Shown here: positions 8,228 to 17,500 of the stretch, one piece after another | Layout: the number at the start of each line of letters is the position of its first letter | Position numbering within the stretch: the first letter of the stretch is position 1 | Assembly: GCA_937924405.1 (NCBI GenBank) | Contig: CALDVW010000072.1 | Location: 1 to 43,853, forward strand | Direction of reading: 5' to 3' | From: an uncultured Lysobacterales bacterium | GTDB lineage: Bacteria > Pseudomonadota > Gammaproteobacteria > Xanthomonadales > SZUA-36 | Length of the DNA stretch: 43,853 nt | The notes under the pieces: model-generated | What the model was told of the DNA's origin: nothing | Database searches by the model: none | Seen by the model: the letters and a program-made list of their open reading frames with translations, nothing else | Translations under genes and position numbers: made by a program

Positions 8228-8310
8228 CCGCTTATGGCCGATAACAGAACAAATTGACTCCCGAAATTTTGCTGAATTAAGTTTTGCTTTACGCTCAATA
8301 GCGGAACTTG
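8228..8310. repeat. Interspersed palindromic repeat, copy B (83 bp)
   Basis: Differs from copy A (7086-7168) at only three positions and has the same orientation. The two copies enclose the barrel gene at 7390-8163 as direct repeats with starts 1,142 bp apart. It lies in the gap between that gene and the convergent esterase gene, where the hairpin could also act as a transcription terminator. Confidence 0.8.
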
Positions 8311-8394
8311 TTGTTAACTCATAAGTGACCACTACAAAAGGCCAAAAGGAGACGGTCGTGGCACCCGGAAAAAACTGCGTCCCGGCCGATTAAG

Positions 8395-9990
8395 CTATTG
8401 CGGAAACTGGCAGCTAAAACTTGATGGGTCACGCGCGTCGCCAGATCCGTTGTACTTGAGGGTCTTCGGATAGGCGCAGGCAGGCCTGGAACCGTCCAGC
8501 TGCATCTCCTCGTTGAGCCAGTACGCCGTGACCCGCTCCGGCGCCTCGTCAGTCTCGACCCAGCGATCGATCTCGTCCACCCAGTTCACGACCGATGGAC
8601 CGGGTCCCCCGAAGCAGTGATCCATGCCGGGCAACATGATTAGCCGGACATCGTCCACCGCCGAGGCATCGTGCGCTAACACTTCATCGTAGTATTTGAT
8701 CGTGCCGAGCGGGGTCAGCGCCATGTCACGCCAGCCATTGAACATCAGCAATTTGCCACCGCGCTCGCGAAAAGCATCGAGATTCGGGTCCGTGGCGTCC
8801 AGTGTCGAAGCCACCGCGCCGACATCGGACCAAAACGTCGAGAAATCATAAGTCGAATAGTCCCAATCCGGGTCCTGAAAAACGAAGTACTTCATGACTC
8901 CGTTTCCGAACGCGAAATGGGCACTCGGCGCTTCGGGGGCAGGAAGGTCCCCCTCCACAGTAATGCCTTCCTGGAAGTCACCTTCGACAGTCGCTGCTAG
9001 TCCTCCCGAAATCCAGCGGGACCAGCCGTTCTCGCCGATCTTGGCTCCGGGCGCATAGCCGGGCCAAATTTGTTCGCCGTCTATGACCAGTCCCTCGTAG
9101 ACGCGCTTGGCCGCTTCAACCTGCGCTGACGTCAAGCATGCGTCAGTCTGGCCGTCCACGCACGTGAACTCTTCAACGTCGATTTTGCATTCCAACGGAT
9201 TATTGAGAATTCCGTCTTCAATCCCGTCAAGAAGGTCGCACTGCCGCAAAACGGCCTCACCCATTAACTGCTGGGCTTCGGGCGTGAAAGTAGCGACGGC
9301 CAAATCGTTTGGGTCCGGGTACATCGCCTGGTTGATCCATACATTGCGGCCGCCCAGTTCTACGGTCCAGCTGTATGCTGGAGCGCCCGCAACGATGCCG
9401 TCGAAATCCTCGGGATGACGCTGTGCCTCCATCAACGCCTGCCCGCCGCCGCGCGAACAGCCAAAGAAAAGATTGCTCGAGCTATCACGGCCATAAAAGC
9501 CTGCAATGAGCGCTTTTGCCGTAACGGTAGTGCGATGCACTGCCTGGTGACCGAAGCTGACCACCCGCTCCAGGTTATTCAATGCCCAACTGGCATCGAG
9601 GGGATGACCCACGTGGCCGGTATCGGTACCGACTGTCGCATACCCTTTCTCAAGTACGCCATAGCCGAGTGCCGAGTTGATGACAAAGCCGACAAACCCG
9701 CCGCCGCCGCCGAATACGAACTTGCCATTCCAGCCATCGGGAAGAAGTAGCTCGAAGTTTGTTTCTGTGCCGATCACCCCCACGACTTTGCAGTGTGGCG
9801 AGGGTGTCGCTTCCTGTGTTGCTGAGGTAATTGTGACATCAGGCAGCGCTGGAAGTGAGTCCGGAGAACAGCTTGGGCTGGTCTGGGTTGTTGCGTTATC
9901 GTGGGCCGCTGATTGATCCTCTGGCACCTCGCAAGAAACGAGCATTGCCGAAATCATTACCAGTAGGAAATACAGGTTTGTCTTTTTCAT
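8395..9990 (-). CDS. Tannase/feruloyl esterase family lipoprotein
   Basis: A 531-residue protein with a lipoprotein signal (LVSC, Cys20) and a ribosome-binding site (GAGGT, 6 bp from ATG). It belongs to the tannase/feruloyl esterase family (PF07519), alpha/beta-hydrolase fold. The nucleophile Ser179 lies in FFGCSRGGGQ, the acid in NGWRDMALTP, and the His in MLPGMDHCFGG. The Cys before the Ser and the Cys after the His form the family's CS-D-HC arrangement, in which a disulfide joins the two catalytic elements. The family cleaves esters of aromatic acids such as gallate or ferulate, and some members act on terephthalate half-esters (MHETase). The exact substrate is not readable. Being membrane-anchored, it probably acts in the periplasm or at the cell surface. 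It is monocistronic here and convergent with the barrel gene. Confidence 0.9.
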   Translation of the reverse strand: MKKTNLYFLLVMISAMLVSCEVPEDQSAAHDNATTQTSPSCSPDSLPALPDVTITSATQEATPSPHCKVVGVIGTETNFELLLPDGWNGKFVFGGGGGFVGFVINSALGYGVLEKGYATVGTDTGHVGHPLDASWALNNLERVVSFGHQAVHRTTVTAKALIAGFYGRDSSSNLFFGCSRGGGQALMEAQRHPEDFDGIVAGAPAYSWTVELGGRNVWINQAMYPDPNDLAVATFTPEAQQLMGEAVLRQCDLLDGIEDGILNNPLECKIDVEEFTCVDGQTDACLTSAQVEAAKRVYEGLVIDGEQIWPGYAPGAKIGENGWSRWISGGLAATVEGDFQEGITVEGDLPAPEAPSAHFAFGNGVMKYFVFQDPDWDYSTYDFSTFWSDVGAVASTLDATDPNLDAFRERGGKLLMFNGWRDMALTPLGTIKYYDEVLAHDASAVDDVRLIMLPGMDHCFGGPGPSVVNWVDEIDRWVETDEAPERVTAYWLNEEMQLDGSRPACAYPKTLKYNGSGDARDPSSFSCQFPQ

Positions 9991-10400
9991 CAGTTACCTC
10001 GAACTATCTTAGACTTTTTTATTTCGACGCGATTTGTCCGGATAGTGTCCAATCATGCAGGGCTTTCTTCTTGGTTATGCTACGTGCGAAGCGCGAGGGG
10101 ACAGACATATTTGCCGAAGTAGTCCCGGAACATCGGGATTATTAAACTTTAACTCTAGGTCCGCGTGGGGTCAAAAGGAATAAGTACATTCAATGCTAGC
10201 CCAAGGTGACCGGAATACCTGCTATTGGCCGGTAGCAGATATCGATTGCACTGAAATTCACTTTTGATTAATGACCGCTATGCGCCCAATAGCGGAACCA
10301 AGCCTGTCTAGGTTGCTTATGGCTGCTTTCGACCCGAAGCTGAACCTGGCTGCCTTGTGAAATGCATCTCCATTCTCGCTACTGGCCCGAGAGGATTTTC
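9991..10400. other. 410-bp gap with repeat copy C
   Basis: This stretch lies upstream of the esterase gene and downstream of the broken repeat-domain gene. It contains the esterase promoter region, not resolved to clear boxes, and a degenerate repeat copy at 10270-10355. No convincing coding frame was seen in the rest. Confidence 0.6.
10270..10355. repeat. Interspersed palindromic repeat, degenerate copy C
   Basis: CCGCTAT (10275-10281) and ATAGCGG (10289-10295) form a perfect 7-bp stem with a 7-nt loop. The following GCCTGTCTAGG...GCTTTCGACCC...GAACCTGGC matches the tail that follows copy A (7150-7215). It lacks the first half of the 83-bp unit. Confidence 0.6.
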
Positions 10401-10691
10401 TCACTGACCAGTGAGCGACTCGCATAACGTCACGTTATCCTCAGTGACCCTACGCAACTCGATAGTGCCCGCCACATTCGGCCTATTAAGCTGGTAACTG
10501 AGGTTCGCCTTCTCGCAGTCCGACCAAAGGATATCGATGGTGCCGGTCGGGCCATCAGTCTCCTGTCTGGGCTCCGCACTGTCGAATATTCCGCCGACTG
10601 TTTGGTACACTTCGAGCACCGCCATGTTGCCCTCGTAAGAACCCTGCGCGGTAAGCCAGCGGTGACCCGGATCACCCAGGATTGCCTCCAC
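10401..10691 (-). pseudogene. 3' fragment of the adjacent repeat-domain gene, beyond an in-frame stop
   Basis: This 96-codon stretch is in the same frame as the upstream gene and follows its TGA (10692-10694) directly, beginning with GTG. It encodes the second half of the secreted repeat domain: RWLTAQGSYEGNMAVLEVYQ, then a DCEKANLSYQL segment, then TIELRR and CESL. These match the order in the upstream protein (WYTAQG, YQTGNGVFD, SCQSATLDY, GQIDLKR, CELF). The front half (GxGF ... WFTY) is missing, and no ribosome-binding site or signal peptide is present. I read it as the tail of a once longer gene after a deletion and nonsense change. A separately translated small protein or stop readthrough is possible but less likely. 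Confidence 0.6.
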
Positions 10692-11600
10692 TCAGGGGTT
10701 GGAAGCGGGTGAGAAGAACACGCTGTGCAACTGGGTCGGGAATCCGTCCGCATCCGACGGGGAGTCCAGTACTCCATGGGTGATTACCGGGGTGTCACCC
10801 CGGTCGTCCACGTACCATAGCTGGCGGATCTCCATGCTGCTGGCCGGGTCAGTGAGCACGTAACGGTTGGCGATGACTTCCTCACCATTCAGAAATGCTG
10901 TGGTCTTATCCACGCGCTGCAACTGCATGTCGATAGTTCGCAGTGACATGGGCCCGGTACAGTCCGGTGTTTCATAGTCTTCGATTTCCAGGATCATACT
11001 GGTTTCGGTGAATGCGACCCATTCATTGCCGTGGGAACGGCCGTCCGGCAGCAGCACACAACCTTCGAAAAACCACTCGCCCTGAAGATTGAACCATGCG
11101 TTGGTGTGGCTGACCGCCTCGAGGCTGGCGCTGGTCAAGAACAGCTCACAGAGCCGTGTCGTCCCCAGCCTTTTCAGGTCTATCTGTCCGCTGGCTCCGC
11201 TCGTGTCGAAGAAATAGTCCAGGGTTGCCGACTGGCAGGAATGGTATTCCATGAACGCCGTACCGACCTCCTTGATGTCGATCTCGCTGGGCTGGTCGAA
11301 CACGCCATTGCCGGTCTGATAGATCACCAGGTTTGCCGAATCGCCGCTGATGTCACCTTGCGCCGTGTACCATTCGCGGGCGTCACCCTCTTCCGGATAG
11401 GTGAACCAGTAAGCCACCAGCTGGTTGGATTCCGGTACCACGTCAAAGGAAAAGCCCTGGCCACTGGTCGCCGGCTCGTACCACCCGCCACCGGCGCCGA
11501 AATTGATCAGCATCGGTGTCTCGCCTGCAATGGCGTTTACTGTCGCCACCGACAGGGCCCAGGCACAGGCGGCAGTGATTGATTTTATTGACTTAATCAT
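10692..11600 (-). CDS. Secreted repeat-domain protein (GQGF/WFTY domain), possibly truncated
   Basis: The start is placed at ATG 11600, which has GGAG 7 bp upstream and opens a signal peptide (MIKSIKSITAACAWALS, cleavage near AIAGE). Translation from 11633 would add 11 residues. The mature part carries one full copy of a domain with the order GGGWYEPATSGQGFSFDV, LVAYWFTYPEEG, WYTAQGDISG, IYQTGNGVFD, CQSATLDYFF, GQIDLKRL, LCELF. A second module holds EWVAFTETSMILEIEDYETPDC and RQLWYVDDRGDTP. Similar domains end the 14541-18260 protein and begin the 42057-43853 protein. Function unknown; probably periplasmic or cell-surface. The in-frame stop before a further half-domain suggests the gene was once longer. 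It is divergent from the membrane-bound regulator at 11750. Confidence 0.7.
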   Translation of the reverse strand: MIKSIKSITAACAWALSVATVNAIAGETPMLINFGAGGGWYEPATSGQGFSFDVVPESNQLVAYWFTYPEEGDAREWYTAQGDISGDSANLVIYQTGNGVFDQPSEIDIKEVGTAFMEYHSCQSATLDYFFDTSGASGQIDLKRLGTTRLCELFLTSASLEAVSHTNAWFNLQGEWFFEGCVLLPDGRSHGNEWVAFTETSMILEIEDYETPDCTGPMSLRTIDMQLQRVDKTTAFLNGEEVIANRYVLTDPASSMEIRQLWYVDDRGDTPVITHGVLDSPSDADGFPTQLHSVFFSPASNP

Positions 11601-11749
11601 CGTGTTACTCCAGTTCGTTTGAATGGGGCGCATGATGCGATCGGCGGCGCCAGGTTACCTGAAAGCAGGCGTAATCTTTGGTGAAGGTTCGGTGAAGGCG
11701 TCCAGGGCGTGTAGAATTCCTGCTTTCACGGGGATTATTTGGAAGCAGA

Positions 11750-14413
11750 TTGGAAGCCACGAGCAGCACACGCGAAAAATTCCGGATCTACGACCTGGAG
11801 CTCGATTCGGGCACGTTCACGCTCCGGCGCAGGGGCGAGGAGATCGCCCTGCCCAAGCTCTCTTTTGATTTGCTGCTCTGCCTGGCCCGCCACGCCCCCA
11901 ATGTGGTGAGTACGCAAACGCTGATGGAAGAAGTCTGGGGCCAGGTGGTGGTCGGCGAAGAAACCGTCAAGCAGCGGATCAAGCTGTTGCGCAAGGCCCT
12001 GGGAGACAGCAGCAGCGACCCACGTTATGTCGCGGCCGTTCGCGGCCGCGGTTACCGCCTGCTGGCCGAGGCGTCGCCGCTGCCCGATGAAGCGGAAGCA
12101 CCGGCTGTTACGCCAAAGCAGTCGCGTTCCGCCTGGACGTGGCTGGCGCCGGTGGCTCTGCTGGTTGTTGTCGTGACAGTTTTGTTCACAACGACGCAAA
12201 CCAAAGCGCCGGAAGAATCGGTTCCCCTAGCGGGTGAGGAGAGCCTGGCCAGCCAGCAACAAACTTGGCGAGGCTCCACCGACAACCCCGAGGCCCGGGA
12301 GGCCTACCAGAAAGGGCGTGCCGCCTACCGCCGCTGGACCCGGCAGGACAACGAGACCGCCCTGGCCTTCTACGAACGGGCGATCGCACTGGACCCCGGC
12401 TTTGCACTGGCCGTTGCCGGCGCAGCGAATGCCCAGGCCCTGCGGGCGACCGAGTTCGGCCTGGGAGCAGAGTGGATCGACAGTGCCATCACATTGGCCA
12501 GGCGCGCCCTCGAGTTGGAGCCCGAACTGCCCGAAGCACTGAAGGCGCTTGGCATTTGTTATGTCTTCAAGGGACATTACCAGACAGCCTTGGACTATTA
12601 TCGCAGTGCGTTTAGACTCGCCCCGGATTATGATGAAGTCATTTTCAATATCGCCGAACTGATGAAGTTCCTCGGCCGGTGGGACGAAGCCGTAGAGTAT
12701 CAACAGCTGGACACCCAGCGCCCCCAGGGCCTGGCGAGACTTTCAATTTACCTGCGAGACCTGGGATTTGATGAGCGGGCCGCAATCCTGGTGCGTGAAT
12801 TTGAACAGGATCTGCCGGTGTCGTTTTTCACCGATGCCAATCTTTCCCTGCATTACCTGCTGGATGGAGAATTCGAACAGGCACGGGAATCGGCGCGTAG
12901 CATGCAGCGCGCATTTCCCGAAGGCGCGGGTGGCTGGCTGCGGGAGGGGGAGATCGATCTGCTCGCCGGCGACAGTTTGTCTGCAGAGAGAAACTTCCAA
13001 GTAGCCAACCGAACAGCGAGAGGGTTCCAGGATTACGCCAGGTTGCGCCTGGCCCACGTGAGGTGGCTCGATGGTGATACGGAAACGGCCACCGCCCTGT
13101 TGCAGCAGGTGGAAGACAGCGCGCTCCGGGCGATCAATAGCGGACACGAGGGCTGGTATCACCGCTGGCACCTGGCGGCAGTGAATACCCTCGCCGGCAA
13201 TCCGGATGAGGCCATGGACTGGTTTGAACAGGCCGTAGAGGCAGGCCGGCGTATGTATGAATGGGATGAACTGGACCCTGCGTTCCGGCTGCTGCGTGGC
13301 GAGCCCCGCTTCGAAGCTGCGCTACAGTGGCAGAGGAAGTTGCGGCGGGAAATGAAACGTAATACCGCTGTTCTGCTGGGTGATGCGATGCCGGTTCCCG
13401 CTACTGCCGAATCTGCGCTCCCCATCCCTGGCCCCCTGCCCGAGCCCATGGCCAACAACGCGGTCGCTGAATTTACCAAGGACGGCGTGCAGTATGTCAT
13501 GTCCTTCATGGGCCTGGGCAGCGGCAAGGAACAGGGCGATATCTCGAAAAATGCCTGGCTCTGGCGCAGCGACAAGGCTGCCTGGGAGACGTTCCCCGAT
13601 GTGCCGGTCGAACAGGGCCGCCTGGCCGCCGTGGCGGTCGGTCTTTTCGACCGCGTGCTGTTGTTCGGCGGCTATACGGTAGCGCCGGATGGTACTGAAA
13701 AATCCACGCCTGAAGTATTCATCATCAATCCACTCGACGGCAGCTACCAGCGCCGTGCCGACATGCCGGTGCCGGTCGATGACGCCGTGGCTTTTGCTTA
13801 TGCCAACCGTTATATCTACCTGGTGTCGGGCTGGCACGACGAGGGCAATGTCAGCCACGTGCAGGTCTACGATACCTGGGAAGACACCTGGGCCATGGCG
13901 GACGCCTTTCCCGGCATACCGGTGTTCGGGCATGCCGGGGGTATCGTGGACAAGCAGTTCATCATCGTTGGTGGTGTCGGCGTGCTGGGCGTGGAGGATG
14001 GCAAGCGCCAGTTCGGCGCCATCAACCAGGCCTGGCTGGGGGAAATCGGTCCTGATGACCCGATGAAAATCAGCTGGTCCAAAATGCCCCTGCTGGAAGA
14101 AACAGCCCAGTACCGCATGGCCGCCACCGGTGACAAATCATCTGGCCTGGTGCTGTTTGCTGGTGGGTCGCGCAGGCCCTACAACTTCAATGGCATCGGT
14201 TACGATGGAATACCCGCAGAGCCGGAGACCAGCTTCTTCGCCTGGGACTTGGGCGCTGGTGCCTGGGTGCACTTTCCTGATTCCAAACGTCTGGCCACCA
14301 TGGACCATCGTGGCTTGCTGAAAGTTGGAGACGGAGCATTCATGACCATAGGCGGCATGACCCCGGGGCAGCAAGTGACCGGGCGCGTGGTGGCTCGTCA
14401 ACTGCCTGACTGA
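11750..14413 (+). CDS. CadC-like membrane transcription factor: winged helix, TM, TPR, Kelch-like
   Basis: An 887-residue protein starting at TTG, with GGAAG just upstream. Residues 10-106 form an OmpR/PhoB-type winged helix (LTLxRRGEEIALPKLSFDLL-like opening, EEVWGQVVVGEETVKQRIK recognition region, YVAAVRGRGYRL wing). Residues 131-149 are a single transmembrane helix. About 180-520 hold TPR-like helices (ALAFYERAIALDPGFALAVA, ALDYYRSAFRLAPDYDEV). About 550-885 form Kelch-like blades (LLFGGYTVAPDG, RYIYLVSGWH, FIIVGGVG, VLFAGGSRRPYNF). CadC/ToxR-type proteins bind DNA from the membrane while sensing in the periplasm. Here the sensor would be TPR plus a beta-propeller. The divergent repeat-domain gene and the downstream propeller/cytochrome gene are the obvious candidate targets; this is inference. 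Confidence 0.85.
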   Translation: MEATSSTREKFRIYDLELDSGTFTLRRRGEEIALPKLSFDLLLCLARHAPNVVSTQTLMEEVWGQVVVGEETVKQRIKLLRKALGDSSSDPRYVAAVRGRGYRLLAEASPLPDEAEAPAVTPKQSRSAWTWLAPVALLVVVVTVLFTTTQTKAPEESVPLAGEESLASQQQTWRGSTDNPEAREAYQKGRAAYRRWTRQDNETALAFYERAIALDPGFALAVAGAANAQALRATEFGLGAEWIDSAITLARRALELEPELPEALKALGICYVFKGHYQTALDYYRSAFRLAPDYDEVIFNIAELMKFLGRWDEAVEYQQLDTQRPQGLARLSIYLRDLGFDERAAILVREFEQDLPVSFFTDANLSLHYLLDGEFEQARESARSMQRAFPEGAGGWLREGEIDLLAGDSLSAERNFQVANRTARGFQDYARLRLAHVRWLDGDTETATALLQQVEDSALRAINSGHEGWYHRWHLAAVNTLAGNPDEAMDWFEQAVEAGRRMYEWDELDPAFRLLRGEPRFEAALQWQRKLRREMKRNTAVLLGDAMPVPATAESALPIPGPLPEPMANNAVAEFTKDGVQYVMSFMGLGSGKEQGDISKNAWLWRSDKAAWETFPDVPVEQGRLAAVAVGLFDRVLLFGGYTVAPDGTEKSTPEVFIINPLDGSYQRRADMPVPVDDAVAFAYANRYIYLVSGWHDEGNVSHVQVYDTWEDTWAMADAFPGIPVFGHAGGIVDKQFIIVGGVGVLGVEDGKRQFGAINQAWLGEIGPDDPMKISWSKMPLLEETAQYRMAATGDKSSGLVLFAGGSRRPYNFNGIGYDGIPAEPETSFFAWDLGAGAWVHFPDSKRLATMDHRGLLKVGDGAFMTIGGMTPGQQVTGRVVARQLPD

Positions 14414-14540
14414 TCGCTGCTGGAGCTGATCGCGGATTTCCGTCCTTAGATCGCAAAATCCATCATTCCGGAATTAAATCTGCCTTTAAGCTGTAAACTA
14501 ATTGCATAAAGCACGGTCCTTATCGATTGTGGGGAATTGT

Positions 14541-17500
14541 TTGGGTTCCAGATTGAACAGAATCAAAGCACAATGCTGGCCAGCGATGCTATTGCTGACG
14601 GCCTTAATATTTGCACCCGGTATCGCCGGGGCGCAGCTTGGTGAAACCGGGCATCCTGCATTCATGAGTCCGCATGCTTCGCCGATCATCAATAGCGGCG
14701 GCCTGGTCTTTGTGGTCAACACACCTGCTGATACGGTCGACGTGATAGATGCCCTGAACCGCACGGTCGTGAAGCGGATTAACGTCGGAATTGACCCGGT
14801 CGGTGTCGTGGCACGGCCGGATGGAAAAGAGGTCTGGGTTTCCAACCACGTCTCTGATTCGGTCAGCGTGGTAGATACCGATCCTGAAAATCCCACCTAC
14901 CTCCAGGTAATCGCCACGATCCAGGACTTCGATCCAGTCACCCGGGCAACACGCTTCGACGAACCCGTGGGCATTGCATTCGCAAGCAATGAAAAGGCCT
15001 ATATTGCCCTGTCCTCCGAAAACCAGATTGCCGTGATCAATGTGTCAACGCGCCAGGTGACCAACAGGCTCACAATCACCGCCCAGGACCCCAGGGCCAT
15101 TGCCGTGCGCGGTGATCGCTTGTACGTAATTCCGTTCGAATCCAATAACCAGACGCAGATCTCGGGTTGTACCGGCGCGCTCGATGGCGACCTGTGTACC
15201 TTTGACGCCACTGAACACGTGGTCACTAATAATAATGTGCTGTCCCTGGGTATAGACGTCGATATCGTCAAACACCCGAATATTCCTGATCGCGACTTGT
15301 ACATTTTCGATACCGCGACCGATCAGCTGGTCCAGACCGTAAATACACTCGGCACGCTGCTCTATGGTCTCACCGTTGATTCCCAGGAACGGGTATTCAT
15401 CGCCCAGACAGACGCGCGCAATGACGTCAACGGCCGTTCCGGCACTCTCAAAGACGGCCTCGAGGAGATGGAGAACCGCGCTTTCCTTAACCAGGTCACG
15501 CGCCTTGATTGCAGCGGATCATCATGCATCGTTCAGCGGTTCATCGATCTCGAACCTCGTCCGCCGGTCAATCCCTCACCCGGCACGGCGCTCGCCACGC
15601 CGTTCGCCGTGCAAATCAGCGGGAACGACCAGACCCTGGTGCTATCGGCTGCCGGCTCAAACAAGCTCTTTACCCTCGATGCCGACAGCGGTGAAATACT
15701 GGGTCGTATCGAAGTCGGCAAAGTGCCGCGCGGAATAGCGCTCGAATCAGACGGCCAGGGCAAGCCGACACGGGCGTGGGTGTTGAATGCAGTTGATAAT
15801 TCGGTTTCACTGGTTAACGTATCCGATCCAGGCGCCCCCTCGGTGATGGAAACCATCCCGCTGGTCGATCCCACACACCCGGAAGTCAAGGCCGGGCGCA
15901 TCGCTTTCAACGACGCAAATGCTTCCACTACCGGCACGTTTTCCTGCGAAAGCTGCCACCCGGACGGCGGCACGGACCAGTTGCTCTGGGTACTCGACAC
16001 GCCCGCCTGCGACATTTCGGGCTGCACCCAGATTCCGCCCCGTATCACCATGCCCATCAGGGGGCTTCGCGATACGGCCCCATATCACTGGGACGGAATT
16101 CCGGGCGACCCGTACGGCGGCATCAACACCGCCTCGATCAACCAGTCCGTTGCGCCCAACTGTGAAGTAGACGATCCGGAAAGCTGCACCCTCGTGCTTG
16201 TGGATGGCGGGCTCGCCTCGACCATGTGTGAACAGGGAAATTGCCCGTTCAATGAAGATGGCAAAAGTGGTGCTTTAAGCGCGGTGGAACGTGACGCCAT
16301 GGCAAAGTTTTTACTCAGCGTGCCCTATCCGCCAGCGCAGAAACGCGCCTGGACCAACGTCGTTTCGGACCGGGCGAGGGACGGATTCAGGTTGTTCCAC
16401 ATACAAGGTGATCCGCAGAATAAGCCCCCCAACCCTAATGTCTGCGGCGACTGTCACCGGATGCCTTTCTGGGTGAGCACCAACTCGCCCGGTACGGGAA
16501 TGGATGCACCGACCTGGCGGGGCGCATACGACCGATGGTTGATGCTGCCTCAGGGGCGGGTGAATATCATCGATTTCAATTTCTACCGCAATATCACCGC
16601 GGTCGGCACGCCCGAACAGCAGATGTGGCAGTTTTCGTGGCAAACCCGGCCATTCTTCGATCCCGTCTGGAACATGGTGCTGGAGGGAAGTACCGGGTTT
16701 TCTGGGTCTTTTGCCCGGAACGTGACACTCAACCGGGAAACTGCGGACGAGCCCCTGACCGCGGAGCTGTTGGATGCCCTTGAGCTTTCAGCCGCGGAAG
16801 GCGGGGTTGTGCTGCAGGGCGAAGGAGTTTTTATCGAGAATGAACAGGCCGCGCCAGTTGCTCTGCAATTCGATCACCAGGTCGATGGCGGAAGCTACGT
16901 CGAGCGCAAAGATTACCCGGAGTCCTGGACACGGGCGCAGCTGGCATCCAGGGCCGCTGCGGGCAGTTTCGTGGGCACCTTCACCGCACGACTCGGTCCG
17001 AATGTCGACGTCGACAACCCACAGCCTGCAATCTGGAGCCCCGGTGCGATTCAAAGCCAGCGGGGCAGACAGGAATTTCCACTCTTGTTTGATGCTGACA
17101 CCAGCTTTGCAATCAGCGGGCGGCATATACAGGAGGGTGCAAAGGTCTACCTCAACGGAAGGCGCGTGGCGGGAACTGTTACCTGCCGTCAAGGTGAACT
17201 TCCCGATTGCGTTGGTGAATTGATCGAGGTTCAGTTGGCATCCCTGCCGAAGCCCGCTGGTGTGAACATTATGAATTTATTGCAGCTTCAGAATCCCGGC
17301 GGTCTGTTCAGCAACGACTATATTGTTAACAGCATGAACCTGGATGAAGACAACTGCCCCGATATCCCCAACCCGGACCAGACAGATTCAGACAATGACG
17401 GCATCGGCGACCGTTGCGATGATGACGCGTTCGATTTCGACATCGACCAGGGCATCAGCGGCGCCTGGGGCGATCCCGAACACGACGGCGAAGGCTGGTT

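Noticed and set aside
9855-10145. 96-codon plus-strand open frame upstream of the esterase
   Set aside because: Overlaps the 5' end of the esterase gene on the opposite strand and has no recognisable domain.
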